Assembly: GCA_013306675.1 (NCBI GenBank)
Contig: JABLUY010000012.1
Span: 1-64,000 of the forward strand
DNA: 64,000 bases
DNA from: Thraustochytrium sp. TN22
Lineage: Eukaryota > Sar > Bigyra > Thraustochytrida > Thraustochytriidae
Direction of reading: 5' to 3'
Shown here: positions 27,226 through 37,574 of the stretch, piece by piece
How the letters are laid out: each line of letters starts with the position of its first letter
Numbering within the stretch: the first letter of the stretch is position 1
Translations under genes and position numbers: made by a program
The notes under the pieces: model-generated
What the model was told of the DNA's origin: nothing
The model's input: only the letters and a program-made list of their open reading frames with translations
Databases searched by the model: none

Positions 27226-29848
27226 GTACGCTGGCCCGGCGTCTCCCGTTGCTCAAGCGTTCCGGCCTGCCATGCCTGCGCAAGGCCTGAGTCGGGCTCG
27301 CCTCGCCGGCTTCTTGTTGGTCGCATGCGGGGTGACCGGCCTCTTTTCCGCGCTGCGGCCCGATGCCGCGCAAGTCGCGCAGGAGGAGGACGAGGGAATC
27401 AGCGTGGACACGAGCGCACCTGCTGTGGCGCTTCCCGAGCTGCCCGCGATGAGTCCTGCCGAGGTCAACCGCACCGACGTCATTGGCGCGGCGCTCCTCT
27501 GCGTGCCGCTCGCCACGCTCGTGCTCGCTACGCTGCTGCGCGGACCTACGATCGGCCTGGAGTCCCTGCTCTTCCCATGGGCCGAGTCGAAGCGCCGCAG
27601 CGCGGCCGCAGCTGGACTGAGCGTTGTGGGCTGGGCCGCATACGCCGCCGCGGCAGCCGCCTATGTGAGTGGTTCCGGAGAGACTGACTCTGAGTCCCTC
27701 GTGAACTTGGAGCACGCGCTGGCTGCGGGCATGGTTGCCTGGGCCGCGCTCATGTGCTCCCTCGTCTTTGCGCGGCGCGCGGCACAAATGCCGCAGCAAG
27801 TTCTCGCTCCGCAGCAGCCCTCCAGCGCTCCGCTGGTCGCGAGCAATTTGCGTCCCCCCGGCCTCATCACCACGCCCATCTTCGTCTCGGGTGCCGCACT
27901 CTTTGCCCTTGCGCTCCTGTTGGACTTCGGCGTTGCGCCGGAGTCCACGATGCGCGCCGCGGGTTTGCTCGTGCTCACCGGCGGCACTGCCGCCACTTCG
28001 CACACGACGCAGGAGGCCGCGGCGGCAGCCAAGGGCGGGCACCGCCCCCGCGGCTCTCTCGCGCTCGCGGGCTGGCTCACGCTTGGCTCGGCACTTCTCT
28101 TTGGTGGGGCGAGTACAGCCTGTAGCCTTCGCGAGGACGTTCCTCCTGCCTGTACCTGGCTCGCGCGGAAGCACTGCATTGCGCTTGCCGGCCTTCTCGG
28201 CCTGGCCTCACAGCTCGTTTTTGGTGATGCGTTGCTCCGTCCAACGCCGACTCGCGTCGGCGTTGAGTCTGTGCAGCAGGACAAGGTGCATGGGAATGCC
28301 TCAGTGTTGAGCGACGAAGAGGCTACAGCGAGCGACGAAGAGGTCACCACGAGCGATGAGGTGTTCATCGCAAGTGACGAGGAGGTCAGAGTGAGCGACG
28401 CGGAGCGCACGTCGAGCGACGAGATGGAGTCCGAGCTTCACGAGCCTGCCGCGCTCTCCGCTTCGGATGTCGAGGAGGAGACGCAGTCCTTATCTGCAAC
28501 GAACGAGGTGGCGAGCTCGTCGCCAACGGTGCGCGCAGATGGGGAAGCGGCAAGCGAAGTGGATACGGCGAGCGCGCCGCCGCTGCCAAGCTCAACGGAC
28601 GAGAGCGCCAGTGCGGCCGCCGCAAGCACCACGACCGCGTCGGCGACGACGAGCCTGACGCCGGCCTGGAACGAAGAGCCCGAGGAGGAGGGCGGCGCGG
28701 AGTCCACCGAGGAGGAGGACGCGGGGGCCGAGCCGCAGCTTACGTCTCCCACCACGTCCGGCGTCTTTCAGGCCTCGGGCCAGCCGCCGCAGGAGGACCG
28801 CGATGCGGAGGACGTCCTGCGTGCCGAGGTGGCCGACCTTGACGACATGGACGAGGCCACGACTGGCTCTGAAGCGGACGTGGGGGTGCAGGCCTCGGAC
28901 GCTGCCCCGATGCAGGCCGCCGAGCCAGAGGTTGCTGCGGCGAGTAAGGCTTCAGCTTCGGACGATACGACGAGTGATGTGATGAGCGACGTGGCGAGCC
29001 TCGGCGCGAGCGCGAGCGCAGTCATGTCGGAGCGCGAGCTCCCGCTGAGCGACCAATCACTGCAGTGCACGAGCGAGGCTGCGAGTTTGGCTGTCAGCGA
29101 TGCCATGAGCACGGCTGCGAGCGACGCAGCGAGTCGCTCGATGAGCGAAGTTCTCTCTGTGAAGGAGGCAGCGAGCCGCTCTGCGAGCCCTGCCGCGCAC
29201 AACACTGACTTTGAGGAGGACGATGACGATGCGGAGCTCAGTGCTGATACGCACTACGGTCCTGGAAACGCACATCAGCTCGACTCGGACTTTGAAGTGA
29301 GCCCTGCAGATGGTAAGGAGGAGGAGGAGGAGGAGGAGGAGGAGGAGGTGGTGGTGGTGGAGGAAGAAGAGGGTGCATCGCTGGGAAAGGAGGAAGAGGA
29401 AGAGGAAGAGGAGGAGGGGGAGGAGGCAGAGTTGTCATCGCAAGCAGAGGACATGGATGCAGACGAAGTGTCGCCACTTCGAGCGCACAGTCCATCCCCA
29501 AGCGCCTCATCACAAGCTGCACACGAAGAGCCGCTGGCCGTCGAGGAGCCGCTGGCCGTCGAGGCAACGCCGGCACGAGCAACCTTGCACAGCATCGCGC
29601 CGTCACACGGCCGACGTGGGTCGGCCGGCGCCATGAGCCAAATTTCGCAAGAGACTTCGCAGCGCGTCTTCATGGCCAATCCATCGGACTCTTCGGACTC
29701 GGCCGACTCGGAGGAAGACTTCAGCTCGTCTGATACGGAAAATTACTTGGCACGTCTGGAGGCATCCGCGGTGCGGGCGCTTGAGACGCTGTCCTCGGAC
29801 GACGAGGTCCTGCCTCCTGGCGTCCGCCTTCGTGTGGTTCGTCGTTGA
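25511..29848 (+). CDS. Large multi-pass membrane protein with polyQ loop and acidic Ser/Asp/Glu tail
   Basis: ~1445 aa, one exon, start MELELGKGMD. Residues ~1-260 are Ser/Pro/Arg-rich and contain six near-copies of SSPRRS (~145-195). Several hydrophobic helices follow in two clusters (~265-540 and ~596-915), for example LLAPLLLSRLVATVL, LGVLTLPPVLTYLVG and LALSGLNPVVYALVG. A polyglutamine loop (~540-573) separates them. The C-terminal ~520 residues are disordered and highly acidic, with repeated SDEE/ASDE units and Glu runs encoded by GAG tracts, typical of casein-kinase-2 sites. No family is recognised; transporter, scaffold or nuclear-envelope protein are all possible. It converges with VPS41. 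Confidence 0.75.
29300..29440. repeat. GAG/GGA triplet-rich coding tract (poly-Glu)
   Basis: Near-continuous GAG and GAA codons with a GTG insert encode the acidic stretch of the membrane protein. It looks prone to length change. Confidence 0.8.
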
Positions 29849-30342
29849 AGAATGAATCAAAGGTTTCCTATTCTTGTGTTGGTCAGAGCGCAAGCAAAGC
29901 TTTGCAAGTCTTTGCTGCAGAGAAAGACGCCTCTCCGTTGCCAGGCTCAGCCCTGCCCACGGTCGCCAAAGTATCGCATCTGCCACTTTCTCAGGTTTCA
30001 TGCGTCATGACAGCTCTGCAAAACTTACACAGACTCCCCTGGGGTAGTCAGAACGCAAGCACTTTCGCGCGTCTTCACTCCACGAAACGACACGCACACA
30101 CGCAAAGAGAGAGAGAGGAACAGGTCGAGAGGGGGTCGCGCGGGCCGCCCGCCCGCCCACTCCTGCTGCTCAACCGACCGGAGTGCCACAGCCGGCTCAG
30201 CGACATGCGGTTGCAGGTCTGCCCGCGTATCGAACTCACGCCCTTGGTGGGGGCAAGTAGCCCCATTCTTCGCCCGGTGGTCCTACGGTGCTTGGCGATG
30301 GCTTCACTCAGCGTTTGCCTGACGCTCGGCCCCGTCATCGCG
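29849..30342. other. Convergent intergenic region
   Basis: 494 bp between two convergent stop codons. It holds both 3' UTRs by position and no recognisable gene. A T-loop-like word GAGTTCGATAC on the minus strand near 30227-30237 does not fold into a tRNA. Confidence 0.5.
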
Positions 30343-33300
30343 TCAGTCTTCGGCGAGAGGTGATGGCGGTTCGTCACTTGTCGCGAGTTGCGGCTCCCCA
30401 AAATTGGCAGCGAAGAGCTGCACGTGGCGCGACTTGATGGAGAGCGTCGAGCCCGAAGCGGCCTGCGGGATCGCGGCCTGGGCAGCAACGTCCAGACAGC
30501 TGTAGTGGTAGGTGTGGCCAGAGCCAAAGACAACGACGCGCGGGGCGCCCACGGGCGCAGCCGCGGCGGAGCGCGAGACGTGCTCGGTGAGGCGCAGCTT
30601 GCAAATGCCGCAGCGTGCGCCAGCGCGCACCTGCACGGCGCGCTTGCGGCGGCGGTGCAGCGCGCGGAACAGGTCGACGGCGTCACGTCGCAGAATGTCA
30701 TTGCAGGTGATGCGAATCCGCTGCTGAATGCGCATGTCGTCGAAGAGCTTGGGCAGCTTGCGCGAGAGGCCCGGAATGACCATGTCAGGCGCGACGTCGC
30801 GGAAAATCTGTACGAGGTCAACATCGTGCGCACCGGCTGATTCCAGCAGACTCCCGACCATGTCTGGGTTGCGCACGCAGCGGTGCACGAGGTCCGCCCA
30901 GAGGTCGGCGCCGCCCTGGGCCTCTACAAACTCGGTGGCAAAGCGTACGTCGCGCAGGTTGTCCACGATAACTGCGAGCGCGTGCTGCACGTTCTCATAG
31001 CCGCCCATGCGTGCGAGGATGAACACCATCTCGCGGTACAGCGGGCCGGCGGGCTGGGTTTCGCAGACGCGCAGCGCTGCCTGGAGCGAATAGTGGTTGG
31101 CGGACTCGAGAAAGTCATGAAGGTCGGCCGGGCGGAGTTTGGCGTAGAGGCGGACCTGAAGGTCTTGGAAGGCCGCCATGCGATCCTGGTTGTACTCTTC
31201 GCGACGGCGACGCGAGAGTTCGTGCAAAAAGGAGAGCAGCGCGGTCTCGGAGATGTCCTGCAGCTGGCGCACGATGGCGGTCATGAGGTCAGCCGTGGCC
31301 TCGGCGGCGTGGTCGTCGGCCGCGGCGATCTCGCTCGTGACCAGGTCGACGAAAAGCGCCACGGCGCGACGCTCATCAAGCGCGACGAGCACCGCGACGC
31401 GATCCGCTACGGCCGAGGCGAGACCGTGGCTCTCGATAAGCGAGAAGATCACCTCGCGGCGCTCCGGATCGGCCGCCTCGGCAGCCGCCTGGGCCGAAGC
31501 GTGGCCCTTGGGGCTGGCGGCAGAGGCCTCCGCCTCGCAAGCCGCAAGCAGTTCTTGGAGAGCCAGCGCGTGCTGGCCATTGAGCGTGTACAGCTCGGCG
31601 AGCGCGTCGCGCAGGGGCGCCGAAGGCGGCGCTGCGTTCTCCTCGTCCTCGGCAAGCACGGCCTTGACCCGATCGGCGAGCTTGCGCACGTCAAAGGGCG
31701 GCGCGGCGCGCGCTCGGTCCTGCGCCCCTGCCGTCGGGCTGCCGGCTCCGTGGCTGGGGCTCTGCGGACCGCGCAAGAAGGCCACGGCACGCGCGTGGTT
31801 GGCGAGCAGCGCGTCCCACTGACGCAGAAGACGCAGAAGCGCTGCGTCCTCGCGCACGCGCAGGAGCTCCTCGAGGGCAGACTCATACACCACCGCCGGC
31901 AGCTGCGGGTCGCGCACCGGAAGGTAGACTGCCAGGCAGCGCAGGTGCTGGAGCGTTTCGAACTTGGTGGCCCACTGGAGCCAGCGGTCCCCGTCCGCGT
32001 CCAGCAGGCGTGGGCACAAGCTAGCGGCCTCCTCAAAACGTTCTTGCGAGAGCAGGTAGCCAAGTAGCTTGTCCTGGAGACCCCGCAGCGAGTAGGAGTG
32101 CAAGTCACCCGGCGTGGCGGCCTCGGCCATGTTGAGCGCCACGGCGAAGCGTTCGTGCTGCAGCGCCCAGGCGATGTGGTCCTCGAGCGTGCGGGGCCGA
32201 GCCGCGACGACGTCGCGCGGGCTGGCGATGAAGAGCATCGGCTTGCCACCCGAGCCGGTGACGAGCTCGTGCCGGGTCGCTAGCGCGTAGTCGGCCGACG
32301 AGTTCGCCTCGAAGCCCCGAATGGGTAGCGCCTCGATGGAGACTGGCTCGCCGTCTGCGCGCGCGATGATGCGCAGCTCGGGGCACTCGCCCTCCGCTTC
32401 GCCCGTATCGGACCCAGCCTCGTCCAAAAGCGTCAGCAGCGCGAGCTGGTCGGCGCCAAAGGGCGCCACGCCGCAAATGGTCTCAGCGGGTGCGAACTCG
32501 TACAGGGACACGAGCTCCGCGTAGCGCGGCAGTAGATGCGGCGTACGCTGCAGCTCCTCGCGCGAGCGCTCGTACACGCGAAGCACCTTGACGGAGTCGG
32601 CCCAGGCGATGAGCAGCGTCGCGTCGTCCTGCCAGAGCAGGTGGCACCGAGAGGATCGCTGCGCCAGCGAGCCCGCGGGCCGCTCCACGAAGGCGATGCG
32701 CTTTTCGTGGCCCTGGTCGTACACCTTGACGCCCGCCTCGTTGGCCCATGCGATGAGCCGCGTGCGCCACTGGATGGCCGAGATCTGGCCTTCGCCGCGG
32801 TGCAGCTCCGATTCCACGGCGCCAAACCAGCCCTTACGCTTGAGCACGAGTCGGCCCTGCGCGCCGCCACAGACCAGCATGCGGTCCCTTGATCGTGCGA
32901 ACAGCGGGTCCAGCGCCACCGCGTGCAATGGGTGCAAGAAGTTGTGTGTCTCCACGCCACCCTTGGCCGCATCCTCCGCCGCGCGGCTGGTCGGGCCCAC
33001 CACGACACGTCCATCCACGGATGCCGTCGCAAAGGTCTCGCCTTGGTCGTCCAGCGCCACGCACGTCACGCGGTCGCGATGCAGCCTGCGCTTCTGCAGC
33101 AGCGCGCCATCCCGCTGGGCCAGCTCCAGCACCACGCCGTTCGACGTGCCCACCACGAGGATGCCCTCGTGCACCGCCACGCACGTCACCTGCAGCAGCT
33201 GCAGCAGCTGCTGCTGTTGTTGTTGCTCGCTCTCTGCCAGCGCCTCCGCTAGCGCGCCGCGCACGCGCTGGTACTTGAGCAGGGGCTCCTCGTCGCCGCC

Positions 33301-33423
33301 ATCGCCCGCCGACGACGCCGCCGAGTCCGCCTCTGACGCTGACTCCAGCGCGTCCAGCGGGGCGGGCGCTGACCCCGCGCCCGCCGCCGCCGTCCCTGCG
33401 CCCGCGCCGCGGCCCGCCTCCAT
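30343..33423 (-). CDS. VPS41: VPS41, HOPS tethering complex subunit
   Basis: ~1026-aa vacuolar/lysosomal sorting protein. VPS41 is the HOPS subunit that links Rab7/Ypt7 membranes for fusion with the lysosome or vacuole. An acidic, Ala/Gly-rich head leads to the family entry DEEPLLKYQRVRG. WD40-like propeller blades follow (for example VTCVALDDQGETFATASVDG, LIAWADSVKVLRVYER). A long clathrin-repeat alpha-solenoid comes next (HALALQELLAACEAEA onward), then a C-terminal RING-H2-like zinc module around CGICKLRLTEHV, HTYHYSCL (~935-980). A Gln run follows the entry motif. The start used is the ATG at 33423; the frame is open further upstream but only with a GTG. It is a single exon. Confidence 0.93.
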   Translation of the reverse strand: MEAGRGAGAGTAAAGAGSAPAPLDALESASEADSAASSAGDGGDEEPLLKYQRVRGALAEALAESEQQQQQQLLQLLQVTCVAVHEGILVVGTSNGVVLELAQRDGALLQKRRLHRDRVTCVALDDQGETFATASVDGRVVVGPTSRAAEDAAKGGVETHNFLHPLHAVALDPLFARSRDRMLVCGGAQGRLVLKRKGWFGAVESELHRGEGQISAIQWRTRLIAWANEAGVKVYDQGHEKRIAFVERPAGSLAQRSSRCHLLWQDDATLLIAWADSVKVLRVYERSREELQRTPHLLPRYAELVSLYEFAPAETICGVAPFGADQLALLTLLDEAGSDTGEAEGECPELRIIARADGEPVSIEALPIRGFEANSSADYALATRHELVTGSGGKPMLFIASPRDVVAARPRTLEDHIAWALQHERFAVALNMAEAATPGDLHSYSLRGLQDKLLGYLLSQERFEEAASLCPRLLDADGDRWLQWATKFETLQHLRCLAVYLPVRDPQLPAVVYESALEELLRVREDAALLRLLRQWDALLANHARAVAFLRGPQSPSHGAGSPTAGAQDRARAAPPFDVRKLADRVKAVLAEDEENAAPPSAPLRDALAELYTLNGQHALALQELLAACEAEASAASPKGHASAQAAAEAADPERREVIFSLIESHGLASAVADRVAVLVALDERRAVALFVDLVTSEIAAADDHAAEATADLMTAIVRQLQDISETALLSFLHELSRRRREEYNQDRMAAFQDLQVRLYAKLRPADLHDFLESANHYSLQAALRVCETQPAGPLYREMVFILARMGGYENVQHALAVIVDNLRDVRFATEFVEAQGGADLWADLVHRCVRNPDMVGSLLESAGAHDVDLVQIFRDVAPDMVIPGLSRKLPKLFDDMRIQQRIRITCNDILRRDAVDLFRALHRRRKRAVQVRAGARCGICKLRLTEHVSRSAAAAPVGAPRVVVFGSGHTYHYSCLDVAAQAAIPQAASGSTLSIKSRHVQLFAANFGEPQLATSDEPPSPLAED

Positions 33424-33934
33424 TGTCGCGGCGCTCGAGTTCTGCTCGTCGGGCCGCGACGGATCATCATCCTCTTTATCTTGTGATCGAGGAGCATCGA
33501 GGACGAAGAAGGACGTCACAACGGGAACGCCGCCAAGGCGAACGAAACGAGGCCATCATCATCGCTCATCATCTCAAGGTGGCGACTTCGGTGCCGGTAC
33601 CGTACCACCAGCTATTCGGAGCAGGCCTCTACCTAGCTGGCTAGAGCTCTAGCTAGCTAGCTAGAGATGGACGCGATCCACACCAATGCGGTGAAGCCAA
33701 GTTCCAACGATTCGTTTCCAGCCCTGTTACTGCGTCTTTTCCCGCGCTCAAGCTGCCAATGTGTCCGCACTCAAGCTGCGTTCGCGCTTTGAAGATGCCA
33801 ATCAAGTGAAGGAACGTGTTGACGGGAGGCCTGCCATGAAAGTGTGCGTGACTTGAAGTTTCTTTACAATTTATGTTCTGTCCTCCTCTTTCTTTGAGGA
33901 GCGGTTGCTATGGTATGATATGCGGGCAGCTTGT
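33424..33934. other. Intergenic with GCTA repeat
   Basis: 511 bp between the VPS41 start and the 3' end of the acidic-protein gene. A GCTAGCTAGCTAGC run lies at 33640-33665. Nothing else is recognised. Confidence 0.5.
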
Positions 33935-35416
33935 TTAGCGGCCGGCCTTGGTCCCGTTCAGCTCCCAGGCGTGAACGAGGCAGCGGATCTCCTTGTTCCA
34001 GAGCCACTCGGCAGCGCCCTCGACGAAGGAGAGCTTAGAGTCACGGTCGCCGAAGGACTTGAGCTCGGCAGCGGCCTTGGACTCGATGAAGGTCTGGAGC
34101 TTGGCGAAGTACTTGGAGCGCTCCGCGGCCATGTCGCAGTCCTCCGGGTTGGAAAAGGCAAAGGTCCAGGGGACGACGCCGGCAGGCTGCATGCCGACGC
34201 CGCCAAGAACGGCAAAGATCATGTCGCGCAGCTCGGCGCCCTGCGGGACCTTGTGCTTCTTGTTGTTGCGGTTGAGCTTCTGGATGAGCTTGCGCTTGAG
34301 GTTGTCGTCTTCGTGCTTGGAGTTGGAGTTCTTGGGGCGCTTCTCCGCCGTCTCGACCTCGGCCTCGGCGGCCTTGGTCTCCACGCTGGTGGCGGTGTCA
34401 GAAGAGGGCGAGGCGGTGCTGGAAGGAGGAGAGATGGCCTCCTCAGAGCTCGAGGGGGTCCAGCACTCCGCAGTGGGGCGAAGGATGGTGATGTCGGTGC
34501 GAGCAACCGTGCAGCTGCAGAGCGCAGCAAAACGGTTGCCAGAGGAGGTGCAAGTGCCAGAGCAGGAGGTGTCGGGCTCGGTGGCGGTGGTGGTCTCGAT
34601 GACCTTTTCCGGCTGCTCAGGCTGCTGGATAAGAATCGTCTTGACCGCCTCCGCCTCCACCGCCGCTTCCTCCTCCGCCTTGACCTCCGCCGTCTCCTCC
34701 TCCGCGTCCACCACCTCAACCTCGCCGTCCAGCTCCTCCTCCACCTCCTCCACCTCCTCCTCCAGCTCCTCCTCCACCACCTCCTCCACCTCCTCCTCCA
34801 CCTCCTCCTCCACCTCCTCCTCCACCTCCTCCTCCACCTCCTCCACCACCTCCACCTCCTCCACCATCTCCACCTTCTCCATCTCCTCCACCACCTCCAC
34901 CATCTCCATCTCCTCCTCCACCTCAAACTCCACCATCTCCTCCTCGTCGTCGTCCTCAGCGCCCGCCTCCAGCTGCGTGACCTGCTGGATGGCGGGGGCC
35001 TCGGCCTCCGACTCCTCCTTCTCGACGACCTGCTCGACAATCTGCTCGACGACCAGGCCGACAACCAGCTCGATGTCCTCCGCGGCGACCTCCACCTGCA
35101 GCTGAGGCTGCTGAATGGAAGTCACCGCGGGGGCCACCGCCACCGTCTTCTTCTTCATCTTGCGCGCCGGCTTGACGACGCCGCGAAGCAGCTCGAGGAT
35201 GAAGAGAAAGCCGCGCTTGATGGCGTCGCAGACCTTGACCACCGCAGAGCCGACCGAGCTCGCAGCGCGGCGCGCAGCAGAAGCCCGCACCTCGGTCTTC
35301 TCCTCGACAGCCGCGCCAGAGCCCGCAGACAGGGTCGCGTCCACGATGCCCATGACCGTCTCGTCGCTTCGCTCCACGGCGCCCAGCGAAGCGCCCAGCG
35401 CCTCCTTGGACAGCAT
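33935..35416 (-). CDS. Glu/Val-rich repetitive protein, function unknown
   Basis: 493 aa, single exon, start MLSKEALGASLG. Residues ~35-110 are basic/helical with one hydrophobic patch (RGFLFILELLRGVV). Residues ~115-290 are dominated by EEVEEE/VVEE repeats from a tandem CTCCTCCAC pattern on the plus strand, predicting a long charged coil. A Thr/Ser/Cys-rich section follows, then a compact C-terminal ~100 residues with hydrophobic and aromatic residues (DMIFAVLGGVGMQPAGV, PWTFAFSN, GAAEWLWNKEIRCLVHAWEL) that looks folded. I do not recognise the family. The C-terminal part is the best search query. Confidence 0.7.
   Translation of the reverse strand: MLSKEALGASLGAVERSDETVMGIVDATLSAGSGAAVEEKTEVRASAARRAASSVGSAVVKVCDAIKRGFLFILELLRGVVKPARKMKKKTVAVAPAVTSIQQPQLQVEVAAEDIELVVGLVVEQIVEQVVEKEESEAEAPAIQQVTQLEAGAEDDDEEEMVEFEVEEEMEMVEVVEEMEKVEMVEEVEVVEEVEEEVEEEVEEEVEEEVEEVVEEELEEEVEEVEEELDGEVEVVDAEEETAEVKAEEEAAVEAEAVKTILIQQPEQPEKVIETTTATEPDTSCSGTCTSSGNRFAALCSCTVARTDITILRPTAECWTPSSSEEAISPPSSTASPSSDTATSVETKAAEAEVETAEKRPKNSNSKHEDDNLKRKLIQKLNRNNKKHKVPQGAELRDMIFAVLGGVGMQPAGVVPWTFAFSNPEDCDMAAERSKYFAKLQTFIESKAAAELKSFGDRDSKLSFVEGAAEWLWNKEIRCLVHAWELNGTKAGR
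34725..34935. repeat. CTCCTCCAC-type minisatellite coding EEVEEE
   Basis: Imperfect tandem copies of 9-12 bp CTCCTCCAC/CTCCAC units on the plus strand, all in frame with the minus-strand acidic protein. Confidence 0.85.
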
Positions 35417-37538
35417 GGTTGCTTGCACGCTCGTTCGTTTGTATGCCTCTGGACTGGCTCGTTCAATTTGGTTTTGCTCACGAGTTTGCCGGCGCACGGC
35501 CCGCTCGACGATGCGCTCGTCCAGTGGCGCGTGGGGGCTATTACGTCCAGTGTGAGGTCGCAGAGGGCAACGAGGAGCGCCCTCGCGTCTGCGCTGCGCA
35601 GTGGGTCGAGGAGATCAACTTGGAGCTCTCGGTTCGGCGCCTCCCGTTTGTCCCAAAGGGGCACGTGTCTCCCAGGGGGGACCTGCGCCCAGTGGGGGTC
35701 CCCCTGAACTCCCACTGGCGCCAAAACAGGCAGCACAGAGAGGAAGGGAAATTTGAGCAAGCTCGAAAAAGAGCTCTCGCGACCGGATGACGCCTCTGAA
35801 TGGCTCGCGTCTGTCCCAGAGGCAGACTTTGGATCGGCCGTCGCGCCGCACTCCCTCGACGAGTTGGACCACAGAAACAAAATGGCTCGAAGTCGAGCAA
35901 ACGTCTGCTGTCAGGACTTTCTTGACTTGCAGCGCTGCGTCTGACTTGCGCGTCGCTGCCTTGCCGATCCTGGTGACGCGCCTCGTGCAGCCAGCCCAAA
36001 GTTCGCCTTCCTGTCTTCATAGCCCACAGTCCGAACCATGTACATTTGCAGTGGCACGCCTCAAAGCTCTACTTGACGTAAGCGAATCGAGCTGTCAAAC
36101 AAGCGTAGCGTCTCCCTGGCGCCTCGCTGCACTGCGGGTCATGCTGCGGGTCTCGTCTCTCCGTCGCTTTCGCCTCAAGCTTGAGCGTAGCTCAAGAGCG
36201 TCTGCGTTGGCAGCTGATCTCAGCTGCCGTCGTTCGCTGCGGGGGCTCCTGCGGGTATGGATCGGCGTCCACTGCAGCGTGCTCGCTATTCCCGACGCTT
36301 CGGGCAGGACACGAGTCGGGATCATCACTGCCGTCGCGTGACAAGCGCTGCAGGACATGCAATGTTCTTCGCCTTGTCGCTCGGAGCCTCCAGGGCATCA
36401 GCACTGCCGCCTCCTCTTGCTAGCTAGTCGACTTTGCGAGCTCAGACCATTCGCCAGGACGAGCTGTGGGTGTTCTTGCGGTTTTGGCCCAGTCGTCCCC
36501 TGCTCGAACTCGAACCACGAAGGCATTGGCAGACGTTTTCGTTGTCGCGCAGCGCTTTCGTCAGGTGCCAGGCGCTAGGCGCTGGCGCTGCGCCTAGCGC
36601 TGCGGGAACCGCTGCGGGCGTATTCATCCACTCTGGCCACGGAGCGCTTTCCACGCTCAAGCGTTGCTTGCAATGCAAACGCTATCGCTTCTCCTCCGTT
36701 CGTCCCCACCCACCGCCAGCCCAGTCCAACCGCCACGCCCTACTGAGGGGTCTCCTGCGGGCAGCCTCGTGCCCCGCGGCGCCTGCTTCGCTTTCGTCGC
36801 TGCCGGCTCGCCGTGTTGTCCCAACTCTGGTCGCGCTCTCGTCTGGCGCCGCTGGGCTGCCGCGCAGGCGCCCGCCTGACGGGCCCAAGGCAGCGAGCCC
36901 CTCGACTCGACGACGGCTCAACATGTCCCGCGAGAGCGGGGCGCGGCGACCGTTGCACAGCTCGCGCTTGTTCTGTAGCTCGCGCGCTCGTTGCGCAGCT
37001 CGTGGCTTCGTGTCGCTCGCGCTCGTCGAGCTGCGGGCATGCGAGGGCGCGCTGCGGGCAGTCGGCGGCCTGGGTCCTGGGGCCGCGGCTCGCGCGCCGC
37101 TCCAATTCGCGCCCGATTCACGCAGCCAGGCTCCTTGCCGCGGCCCATGCAGACCAAATGGCTTGCGTCGACTCCAAGACCATCGTGCAACCGCCGCTCG
37201 CATATTCCTTCTTTTCCTCGCTCGCTAGCTAGACCGCGGCCGTCGCCGTCCGAGGCCAGCATCTTGAGATACATGTTCCCGTGCATCTCCTGGGCAAGGA
37301 CGAAGACCTTCTCGAGGTCCTCCTCGCCGCCGCTCGCGCCGCTCGCGCCCGGGTCAAGTCACCTACGGCGCCATCATCCCAAGCTCTCCATTCGGCAACA
37401 AGGGGAGCGAGAACCCGTGCATTGCAGAGCCGCAGAGGGCGCCCAGCACGAGAGCTTGCCTCGCGAGGGAATCAGGTCCCGGTGCTCGCAGGCAGACAGC
37501 CAGACAGACGACCAGGCCGGGCCAGACAGGCTGGCGCG

Positions 37539-37574
<36 letters not shown>

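Noticed and set aside
30181-30300. Possible tRNA or structured RNA on the minus strand with GAGTTCGATAC
   Set aside because: The T-loop word is present, but the flanking 5-bp stem does not pair and no acceptor, D or anticodon arm fits.
30883-32067. 394-codon plus-strand frame inside VPS41
   Set aside because: Antisense of the VPS41 coding sequence, whose minus-strand protein has clear family motifs.
33424-33519. Earlier VPS41 start at 33519
   Set aside because: The codon there is GTG, not ATG; the ATG at 33423 precedes the conserved entry motif.
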